DNA of 64,000 nucleotides from Pseudomonas sp. GV071 (GTDB lineage: Bacteria; Pseudomonadota; Gammaproteobacteria; Pseudomonadales; Pseudomonadaceae), in assembly GCF_003050835.1 (NCBI RefSeq), contig NZ_QAOJ01000009.1:218634-282633 (forward strand), written 5' to 3'. The notes under the pieces are model-generated. The model saw only the letters and a program-made list of their open reading frames with translations. It ran no database searches and was not told the origin of the DNA. Shown here piece after piece: positions 7,989-14,941 of the stretch; position 1 is the first letter of the stretch, and every line of letters begins with the position of its first letter. Made by a program: the position numbers and the translations under genes.

Positions 7989-9157
7989 GGCAGGTTCACC
8001 AGAGGGCTGCCCTGGGCCTGCTGGTTGTTCACCCGCAAAATCACCTGGTAGGCCCCAGCCGGCACCGCGACGGCCGCGCCGGGTACGGTGAGAGTCTGCT
8101 GATCGGCGCTGGCGGTGAAGGTGTCGAACAGGTGCACAGTGGCGCCATCGACCTGGCGGTAGAACAGCACCGTGACATCGTCGTCGTGTTTACCCAGCAA
8201 CAAACCCTGCAACTGCAAGTCGCTGCCGACCAGGTTGGCCGAGGTCAGGGTTGGCAGCAGACTGGCCGCGAGCAGGTTGCTGGAACGGAAACGGTCGTTG
8301 AGCAGACGCCGGCGCACCACCAACGGCAGCTCGCCGGCCGACAGCCGGGTGCCGTCCTCCAGCGGCGCACCGTTGGCTGCCTGGGCTTGCACCCGCAGGC
8401 GGTCGGGAGCGCGTTCGAGAATGGTCAGCGGCACGTCACCGAGCAGCACCTCGTGGCTGCTGGAATTGAGGTCATCGCCGTACAGGGTGAAGGGCGCACC
8501 CAGTTCAAAGCGGGCTGGCTCCACCCGCAGCAGGGTGGCGCCCATGGACGCCGTGACATCGATTTGCACGCCGTCCCGGCCGATCACGGTTTGTGCCGCG
8601 CTGCTGTAGTCGACGCCCACCAGCAGCGCGCCACGGGGCAGGGCAGCGGGCACGATCAGCACCGGGCGAACCTGGAAGGCCACCGACAAACGATAGCGCT
8701 CGTCGCTGCCCTGCATGGTCTTGGCAATCAGCTCGACCGGGGCATCGTCGAAGCTCAGCTTGAGCGGCTCCGGGTTGTTCTCCAGGGCCTTGCGCACATC
8801 GAGGGCCACCAGCGCGTCCAGGCGCAGAAAGGCCAGTTCCTGCAGCGCCGAGATACCCCGCCCGAGCAGGTCGTGGGCGGCGGCGCTGTCGCTGTTTTCG
8901 CCCACGTCGAAGGCGGTCAGCAGGTACTTGAGCACCATCCACAGCGGTGGGCGTTCGCCGTCGCGCAGCACCTGGTTGCGCAGGTGGCCGTCGAAGGCGG
9001 TTTCGAACAGATACAGGTTGAGCTTCTGGTTGCTGCTGTCGGTTTTCGCCGCCTGTTCCGGTTTGCCAATGGCCACCTCGAAACCCCGGCGAATCAGCTG
9101 GTCTTGCAGCAGGCGGGTGACGGCACCAATGGCGCGTCCGGAATCGGCGAGGGCCAT
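7985..9157 (-). CDS. DUF4255 / Pvc16 N-terminal family protein with IPT-like repeats
   Basis: This 390-residue protein has a DUF4255 (Pvc16_N) N-terminus over about residues 8-190: LNLYLFETAFDGHLRNQVLRDGERPPLWMVLKYLLTAF is characteristic, as is the later LSFDDAPVEL. The remainder (about 215-390) is beta-rich and looks like two Ig/IPT-type domains (FELGAPFTLYGDDL; TLTVPGAAVAVPAGAYQVILRVNN). In Afp16/Pvc16 the homologue terminates tube and sheath polymerisation at the distal end. The added Ig-like part could be surface-exposed on the particle cap. The ATG at 9157 is two bases past the previous stop. Confidence 0.85.
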   Translation of the reverse strand: MALADSGRAIGAVTRLLQDQLIRRGFEVAIGKPEQAAKTDSSNQKLNLYLFETAFDGHLRNQVLRDGERPPLWMVLKYLLTAFDVGENSDSAAAHDLLGRGISALQELAFLRLDALVALDVRKALENNPEPLKLSFDDAPVELIAKTMQGSDERYRLSVAFQVRPVLIVPAALPRGALLVGVDYSSAAQTVIGRDGVQIDVTASMGATLLRVEPARFELGAPFTLYGDDLNSSSHEVLLGDVPLTILERAPDRLRVQAQAANGAPLEDGTRLSAGELPLVVRRRLLNDRFRSSNLLAASLLPTLTSANLVGSDLQLQGLLLGKHDDDVTVLFYRQVDGATVHLFDTFTASADQQTLTVPGAAVAVPAGAYQVILRVNNQQAQGSPLVNLP

Positions 9158-9159
9158 GG

Positions 9160-9999
9160 TCAGAGTGGCCTCAGCGCACGACGGCTCAAACCGCTGCGGG
9201 CGGTGACGGCGGTGCGTGGGGCGGCAGCGGTTTTGCTTGGCGCGGGTTTTACCGCAGCGACCGGTTGCGCCGGGGGCGCAGGGGCATCAACGCGGAGGTG
9301 GATGGCGCCGATGGAGATGCTGATGGGTTGCTCTGCGGGCTCAGTCGGGCGTTCAAGCGGCTGCAGAATGACGGCGGCCGCTGGCTGGTCAGGCGCCAGA
9401 ACAGGGTGGCTGGGTGTCGCTAACGCATCGCCAAGTGCTGCCTGCTGGACTTGAGTTGGCTGAGTAAGCTGAGACGCCAACACCTGCGATTCGGTATGCC
9501 GGTTCAGCGCCAATTCGACCGGCGCAGTGGTCGCTGTTTCGCTGACAGAAACCATCAGGCTCGTCGGTGCAGCAAGCGTGTTGGTCACCGTGACGGACTC
9601 AGGCGTTTGCTGCGGATCGCTGGCAACCCAGCGCAGTACCGATTGCACCAGCGCCTGTTGGCTGACGGCGGCGGCAACTACGGGTTGAGCCTCGGTTTTA
9701 ATCTCCGGCACCGACGCCTCGCTGGTAGCAGCAGGTGCACGCTCGGGTTGGCTGAGGGGGTTGCTCGGCTGGCTAACGGCCGGTGTGCTGGATTCAGGGT
9801 GGGTAACTTGAACGACAGCAGGTGCTGGCGGCACCGCTACCGGCTGGCTTAACGCCGTTTCAGCCCTGGCCTGAGGCACCCCGGCAGTAGGCGTCGAAAA
9901 CGCCTCCAACTCCTCTAACCCAAGGTCCGCCGTCGGCGCGGCGAACGGCTGCCCGCTCAGGCCACTGGCCCGCAGCAGCGCGGCAAAGTAGTCACTCAT
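9160..9999 (-). CDS. eCIS-associated disordered Pro/Gln/Val-rich protein, unknown
   Basis: This 279-residue protein starts MSDYFAALLRASGLSG and soon becomes low complexity: long runs rich in P, Q, A, V, S and T without cysteines, predicted by eye to be mostly unstructured. A short helical N-terminal 20 residues and a basic C-terminus (TARSGLSRRALRPL) flank it, with a beta-like ISISIGAIHLRVDAPAPP segment near residue 228. It overlaps the upstream zinc-ribbon gene by eight bases. I do not recognise a family. Its position in the structural operon suggests a linker, scaffold, length-determining or cargo-adaptor role, but this is inference only. Confidence 0.75.
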   Translation of the reverse strand: MSDYFAALLRASGLSGQPFAAPTADLGLEELEAFSTPTAGVPQARAETALSQPVAVPPAPAVVQVTHPESSTPAVSQPSNPLSQPERAPAATSEASVPEIKTEAQPVVAAAVSQQALVQSVLRWVASDPQQTPESVTVTNTLAAPTSLMVSVSETATTAPVELALNRHTESQVLASQLTQPTQVQQAALGDALATPSHPVLAPDQPAAAVILQPLERPTEPAEQPISISIGAIHLRVDAPAPPAQPVAAVKPAPSKTAAAPRTAVTARSGLSRRALRPL

Positions 10000-10714
10000 G
10001 ATGGCTCTCGATCAAGGCCAGGTAGTGCGCGCGCCGCGGCGCGGGAATCGCCAGCACCTGGGCTTCGCTCCAACCGTAACGGCTGGCGAGGCGGTGGATA
10101 TCCAGCAATAAGGCGCGTTGACGTTGCTGCAGGCGGGCGAGGGCGGCGGCGTCGAGGTCGATATCCACCTCGCGGTCGGCGCCACAGGCCGGGCATTGGC
10201 AGGCCACCGCAAAGGCCGCCAGCGGGTCGGCATTGGCCAGGGCGGCAGCCAGCGGCGCGTGGTCTTCGGCCTGCACCTCGCCCTCCAGCAGCAGGCTGTC
10301 GAGCATCAACTGCACCGCCTGCTCCTGGCTGCTCGGCCGCGCCGCGCGCCAGTGGCGCAGGTCGTTACCGGTGGCGCGGCGCAGGGCCAGGGTGCGGCTG
10401 TGCAGTTCGACCTTGAGGGGCGCCGGGTCGATGGCGGTGGCCAGTAACGGCGCCAGCGGCAACTCGAATTCGAACGGCTCGCCACACAAGCTGCACTGCG
10501 CGCTGAACGGCAAGGCGCTGAGGTTTTCACTGCGCGCGGCCACTTGCAGCAACGCGGCAGTGCGCCCACTGACCGGCTGCGCCCACCAGAACGCCGCGTC
10601 CCGGGGCGTCGCGCACTGAGCCAGCAGCTGGGTGACCAACTGCGGCCGGTCGGCGCTGGCGAAATCCAGGTCGAGGTCTTCCAGTGCACCAAAGGCCCGC
10701 GCCATGTCGGTCAA
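9992..10714 (-). CDS. eCIS-associated protein with two Cys-x2-Cys pairs (zinc-ribbon-like)
   Basis: This 240-residue protein has two CxxC knuckles: CSLCGEPFEF near residue 80 and CPACGADREV near 173, each followed by beta-like acidic strands. The arrangement suggests two half sites of one zinc ribbon or two small ribbons. Two starts are possible: TTG at 10714, whose last bases overlap the tube gene's TGA (TTGA), or ATG at 10705 nine bases later (MARAFGALEDL). Its place between tube and cap genes resembles T4-baseplate-like chaperone or assembly proteins in other eCIS loci, but no family is assigned. The gene is well coupled to both neighbours. Confidence 0.75.
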   Translation of the reverse strand: MTDMARAFGALEDLDLDFASADRPQLVTQLLAQCATPRDAAFWWAQPVSGRTAALLQVAARSENLSALPFSAQCSLCGEPFEFELPLAPLLATAIDPAPLKVELHSRTLALRRATGNDLRHWRAARPSSQEQAVQLMLDSLLLEGEVQAEDHAPLAAALANADPLAAFAVACQCPACGADREVDIDLDAAALARLQQRQRALLLDIHRLASRYGWSEAQVLAIPAPRRAHYLALIESHHE

Positions 10715-11229
10715 CCCACCAGCGCCGGTTCGGAGGGTTCGGCCACTTCGCTGTCACGCTCCCAGCCTTCGTTTTCCAGCTTGAGGGTCTGGATCGCGAT
10801 GGCATTGGCGTTGGCGTCGAGGTCAGGCAGCGCCTGGAATTCCGAGACCCAGCAACGGAACAGCTTGTAGGCCAGTACCACCTGGCCGGCTTCGTTGTAC
10901 ACCTCGAGAATCAGGTCTTTGCGAAAGTCCTTGAGGCTGACTTCCGCGCCCAGGCCGGTGCCGATATGCCAGACCTTGTTGGCCCAGGCTTCGAACTCCA
11001 GGTCATGGGTGACCCCACGCTCGAGGGTGATGGCTTCGTATTTGGTGCGCCCCGGCGATTTACGCGAGGTGGAGGGGTCGCCACCTTCGCGGTGCTCGAC
11101 CACTTCGGTGGTGCGTTTCAGGGCGCCAACCTTGCTCACCCCGGCCACGTAACGGCCGTCCCACTTGATGCGAAATTTGAAGTTCTTGTAGGGGTCGAAG
11201 CGATGGGTGTTAACCGCGAATTGGGCCAT
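10711..11229 (-). CDS. Tail tube protein (gp19-like inner tube)
   Basis: This 172-residue protein shows the tube signature: DPYKNFKFRIKWDGRYVAGVSKVGALKRTTEVVEHREGG near residues 13-51, then KSPGRTKYEAITLERGVTHD, and a late VVLAYKLFRCWVSEFQALPDLDANANAIAIQTLKLENEGWERD typical of phage/eCIS T4 gp19-family tubes. Stacked hexamers of this protein form the inner needle that is driven through the target membrane. It lies 12 bp after the sheath gene. Only one tube gene is visible, whereas Afp/PVC usually have two or three; others could lie past the left edge. Confidence 0.93.
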   Translation of the reverse strand: MAQFAVNTHRFDPYKNFKFRIKWDGRYVAGVSKVGALKRTTEVVEHREGGDPSTSRKSPGRTKYEAITLERGVTHDLEFEAWANKVWHIGTGLGAEVSLKDFRKDLILEVYNEAGQVVLAYKLFRCWVSEFQALPDLDANANAIAIQTLKLENEGWERDSEVAEPSEPALVG

Positions 11230-11241
11230 GGTCCGACTCCT

Positions 11242-13110
11242 TTATTGCAGATCGCCAGCGATCTGTTGAATGGACAGAACGACGAACTCCGCGGGTTTCA
11301 GCGGGGCAAAGCCGACCTGGATATTGACGATGCCGAGGTTGCGGTCGGCCTGGGTGGTGGTCTCCTTGTCGCACTTGACGAAGAAGGCTTCCTGCTGGGT
11401 TTTGCCCTGGAACGCGCCCTGGCGAAACAGGCCGTTCATAAACGCGCCGAGGTTGAGGCGGATCTGCGCCCACAACGGTTCGTCGTTGGGTTCGAACACC
11501 ACCCACTGGGTGCCGCGGTACAGGCTTTCTTCGAGGAACAGCGCCAGGCGGCGGATGGGGATGTACTTGTATTCGTCGGCCTGGGCGTCGCCACCTTTCA
11601 TCGTTCGCGCGCCCCAGGCGACCCGCCCGTAAGCGGGAAAACTGCGCAGCACGTTGATGCCCAGCGGGTTTATCTGACCGTTCTCCAGGTCGTTCACCGG
11701 CAGGGCCAGGTCGAGTACGCCGTTGAGGCTGGCATCGGTACCGGCCGGGGCTTTCCACACGCCACGGGTTGCGTCGGTGCGGGCGTACACCCCGGCGAGG
11801 GTGCCGGAGGGGGCCATGGCGCGCGGGCGTAAACCGTCGAGGGGGTCGACGATGCGCACGGCGGGAAAGTAGGTGGCGGCGTTGCGCGACTGTGAGGCGC
11901 TGTTGGCCCAGCTGCCAATATCGCTGAGGATGCGGTTGGCCGGCGCGTCGACGATGTAAAAGGCCCGGCGCGCTTCGCACAGGGCGATGGCGGCGGGAAT
12001 CACCCCGGCCTCCTGGCCGCCGATCATGTCGAAGGTTTCCGGAATCAGCAGCAGGTTGAACAGGTCGGCGTCGAGCAGGGCATAGATGCCGGTTTTATCC
12101 GACTCGCTGCCCACCAGGTCGGTGGCCGTGCCACGGTTGCCATCCACACCGGCAGCGGCCGGCGCAACGTTGCTGACCACCGCCGGCCGGTGCTCGACCG
12201 CGCCAGCGAATTCGCGCCCGCCATTGGCGGCGCCGAGCTGCGCCAGAGCACTTAAACCACCAAAGGCACCGCCGGCGATCACCACGCTGGACGACTCGCC
12301 AGGCGTCAGCGATTGCAGGCTCAGGTGGTCGTTACCGGCCTGGCCGTCTGCACCGGTTTCCGAAGCTTGAAGCTTGGCCGCCAGGCCGGCGGCGATGATC
12401 GCGTCGTTGGCGGCGGTGACCAGGTCACCGATATCGGCCCACGGCCCGTCCTCCAGGGTCAGCAAAAAAGGCGTAGTGCCGTCGAGGGTGCCGCCCAGGG
12501 TGTTGTTGCTTGGGTCGAGGGGGAAGGTGATCGCGCCGCTCACTGCCTGGCCGCTGTCGCCGAACACCAGCGCCGCATCGCGCTTGACGCGGATATAGGC
12601 CGAGGCGTGGTTGATCACTGACTCGACGTATTGCGGCGATTTGCTGTCCAGGCTCAGGTTGCGGTGGGTTTCCAGCGGCGTGGTGCCGTCGAGCACCACC
12701 AGGTTGAAGTCGCTGTCGGGGTTGCGCACGCCGGTGTGCTGCACGCTCAGACGAATGCTGTTGCCCCAGCCACCGGGGCTGGCGGCTGTGACATTGAGGG
12801 CAGCGGCTGCGGCGCCGTTATTGAGCACCCAGCCGGCACTGCCGTAGCCATTGGCCACGCGCACGATCAGGGCCTGGGTACCGCCATTCAGAAAGAACTG
12901 GCGCACCGCGTAGGACACCGGGCTGTCGCGGTCCAGCCCGCCATAGCCGCGCTCGAAGTCGGCGAAGCTGGTAATGGCCACAGCCTTGTCGGGCACGCCT
13001 TTGCGGGTGTAGCCGACAAAGGCGGCGACCGAGGTGGCCACTCCGGTAATGGTGCGAACACCACTGGCCTTCTCGACGATGTACACACCGGGATAACTGA
13101 CTTGAACCAT
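11242..13110 (-). CDS. Contractile tail sheath protein
   Basis: This 622-residue protein begins VSYPGVYIVEKASGVRTITGVATSVAAFVG, the classical N-terminus of phage and eCIS sheath proteins. It ends with the conserved domain NPLGINVLRSFPAYGRVAWGARTM ... YIPIRRLALFLEESLYRGTQWVVFEPNDEPLWAQIRLNLGAFM and an interlocking C-terminal strand EFVVLSIQQIAGD. It polymerises round the tube and contracts on firing. At over 600 residues it is longer than many sheaths, with an expanded middle (about 130-340) probably facing outward. A good ribosome site (AGGAG, eight bases before ATG at 13110) and the long AT-richer region upstream mark it as the first gene of the operon. Confidence 0.95.
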   Translation of the reverse strand: MVQVSYPGVYIVEKASGVRTITGVATSVAAFVGYTRKGVPDKAVAITSFADFERGYGGLDRDSPVSYAVRQFFLNGGTQALIVRVANGYGSAGWVLNNGAAAAALNVTAASPGGWGNSIRLSVQHTGVRNPDSDFNLVVLDGTTPLETHRNLSLDSKSPQYVESVINHASAYIRVKRDAALVFGDSGQAVSGAITFPLDPSNNTLGGTLDGTTPFLLTLEDGPWADIGDLVTAANDAIIAAGLAAKLQASETGADGQAGNDHLSLQSLTPGESSSVVIAGGAFGGLSALAQLGAANGGREFAGAVEHRPAVVSNVAPAAAGVDGNRGTATDLVGSESDKTGIYALLDADLFNLLLIPETFDMIGGQEAGVIPAAIALCEARRAFYIVDAPANRILSDIGSWANSASQSRNAATYFPAVRIVDPLDGLRPRAMAPSGTLAGVYARTDATRGVWKAPAGTDASLNGVLDLALPVNDLENGQINPLGINVLRSFPAYGRVAWGARTMKGGDAQADEYKYIPIRRLALFLEESLYRGTQWVVFEPNDEPLWAQIRLNLGAFMNGLFRQGAFQGKTQQEAFFVKCDKETTTQADRNLGIVNIQVGFAPLKPAEFVVLSIQQIAGDLQ

Positions 13111-13740
13111 AACGCCGACTCCTATGCGATGCAGAGGACCCGCCCGACGACAAGTACGGCTAACTCTTCCTTGGCAGGTGTTGGTATATAGCGGAACTAA
13201 ATAGGGGGCACTTCGTTAGTTGCCTAAGTGCCATTAATTGGCTAGCACTTTTAATGCGGCTTACATATAGCGGTTAGTTGGTACATAAGTTCCATGTGTA
13301 ACTGTAACGCTGCGTTAACACTTCGTTAGCAGGCTTTGTTAGTTTGCTATCTCGCTGATAAATCGTGCTTTAAAGGCGCAAGGCTACCGCCCATCCGCGT
13401 ACTTTCACGCCGATAAATAACAGGGGGAAGTTGTTGCTGACACAGATCCTTCTGCTGCATGTGATGGCACTTTGCTGCTAATTAAGTGCAATCAAATAGG
13501 GGGGTCGTGGCAGAGCCATCGACAGGTTAGTTCGGGGTTGGCCATGCGCCATTAATTGACCAAGCGAAACGGCAACTTCCGACCAACGGCGAAAACTTAT
13601 TACCTATCTTTTGGTCGGAGCGCCGTTTTAATTCGGTGAACTTCGGCGAACAGGCGCGGCAAACAAAACTGCAACTCTTTTTTCCCTCCGCCGTCCCAAT
13701 TCCTGTGAGCCAGATAAGGCACGAGAAGGGGGACGCCGCC
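13111..13740. promoter_or_regulatory. eCIS leader / divergent promoter region with GCACTT hexamer repeats
   Basis: This 630-bp gap between the divergent eCIS operon and the small gene at 13741 is clearly richer in A+T than its surroundings and has no convincing ORF. The hexamer GCACTT occurs at 13208, 13245 and 13467, and its reverse AAGTGC at 13226 and 13484, making inverted pairs with 11-13 base centres. An 11-base block CACTTCGTTAG is present at 13209 and again at 13319, and GCCATTAATTG at 13230 and 13548. On the minus strand GCTATATACC (from about 13193) is a possible -10 for the sheath transcript; no convincing -35 was found. Confidence 0.55.
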
Positions 13741-13983
13741 ATGTTTCGCGATTTCGACACCTGCATCGCCTGGACCGATGCGATGAAAGAAGGGCACAAC
13801 TACGTGGGCCTGATCGAGTACCAACCCAAACGCATGGGCGCCGAAGTGCGCGTGCTGTGGGTGATAGTGCCGGGCTGCGTGTGCGAGAACGAAGCGGAAA
13901 CTGCCGCTGACAACATGCTGCGCGAAATCAGCGATATCACCCAGTTGGACCGCGTGACCTATAGCGATGGGGTGATGTTGTGA
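13741..13983 (+). CDS. Small hypothetical protein upstream of ku
   Basis: This 80-residue protein (MFRDFDTCIAWTDAMKEGH...) starts at ATG 13741 behind AAGGGGG, ten bases upstream. It has two cysteines close together (PGCVCENE) in its second half and no membrane segment or signal peptide. I do not recognise it. It lies 46 bp before ku in the same orientation, so it may share a transcript with the end-joining genes. An open frame runs further upstream to 13636 but has no ribosome site and enters the AT-rich leader. Confidence 0.65.
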   Translation: MFRDFDTCIAWTDAMKEGHNYVGLIEYQPKRMGAEVRVLWVIVPGCVCENEAETAADNMLREISDITQLDRVTYSDGVML

Positions 13984-14029
13984 CTGCCGCCGCCTAGCCC
14001 GTCCCGATAGATAACAGGAGAGCAACGCC

Positions 14030-14923
14030 ATGCCACGAGCCATCTGGAAAGGTGCGATCAGTTTTGGTCTGGTGCACATTCCGGTCGCGCTGACCTCGGC
14101 CACTTCTGCGCAGGGCGTGGACTTCGACTGGCTGGACAAGCGCAGCATGGACCCGGTCGGCTACAAGCGGGTGAACAAGGTCACCGGCAAGGAAATCGAC
14201 AAAGACAACATCGTCAAAGGCGTGCAGTACGAGAAGGGCCGTTATGTGGTGCTCAGCGAGGAAGAGATCCGCGAAGCGCACCCGACCTCGACCCAGACCA
14301 TCGACATTTTCTCCTTCGTCGACAGCGCAGCCATCCCCCTGCAGAACATCGACACCCCCTATTACCTGAGCCCGGACAAACGCGGTGAGAAGGTCTACGC
14401 CTTGCTGCGCGAAACCCTGGCCAGCACACAGAAAGTGGCCTTGGCCCTGGTGGTGTTGCACACCCGTCAGCACCTGGCCGCGGTGATGCCGATCGACGAT
14501 GCCATGGTGCTGGTGATGCTGCGCTGGCCCAGTGAGGTGCGCAGCCTGGCCAGCCTCGAACTGCCGGCGGCGGTGAGCGGCGCCAAGTTGGCCAAAGCCG
14601 AGTTGGACATGGCCAAACGCCTGGTCAAGGACATGAGTGGCGACTGGAGCCCGGACGACTATCAGGACAGCTTCACCGACAAGATCATGCAACTGGTCGA
14701 ACAGAAGGCCCAGCAAGGCAAGATCGCAGCCGTCGAACAGGTGCCGGGCGAAGAAGGCCGGCGCAGCGCCGATGTCATCGACCTTACCGAACTGCTCAAA
14801 CGCAGCCTGGGCGGCAAACCGGCGGCGGCGAAAAAGGCCAAGGCCGCATCGGCGCCAGCGAGCAAACCGGCGGCCAGCAAAGCAGCGCCGAAAAAAACCA
14901 GTAAAACCAGCAAGGCGAGTTAA
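14030..14923 (+). CDS. ku: Non-homologous end-joining protein Ku
   Basis: This 297-residue protein starts MPRAIWKGAISFGLVHIPVAL, the hallmark of bacterial Ku. The Ku core spans about residues 1-255 with DWLDKRSMDPVGYKRVNKVTGKEI and YYLSPDKRGEKVYALLRETL. Ku homodimers thread onto broken DNA ends and recruit LigD. The last 35 residues are a Lys/Ala/Ser-rich tail (AAAKKAKAASAP ... KKTSKTSKAS), as in extended C-termini of bacterial Ku that increase DNA binding. AGGAG lies before the ATG. ligD follows after 18 bp, so the two form one operon. Confidence 0.97.
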   Translation: MPRAIWKGAISFGLVHIPVALTSATSAQGVDFDWLDKRSMDPVGYKRVNKVTGKEIDKDNIVKGVQYEKGRYVVLSEEEIREAHPTSTQTIDIFSFVDSAAIPLQNIDTPYYLSPDKRGEKVYALLRETLASTQKVALALVVLHTRQHLAAVMPIDDAMVLVMLRWPSEVRSLASLELPAAVSGAKLAKAELDMAKRLVKDMSGDWSPDDYQDSFTDKIMQLVEQKAQQGKIAAVEQVPGEEGRRSADVIDLTELLKRSLGGKPAAAKKAKAASAPASKPAASKAAPKKTSKTSKAS

Positions 14924-14941
14924 GGCGCCGAGGGCTTGGCC

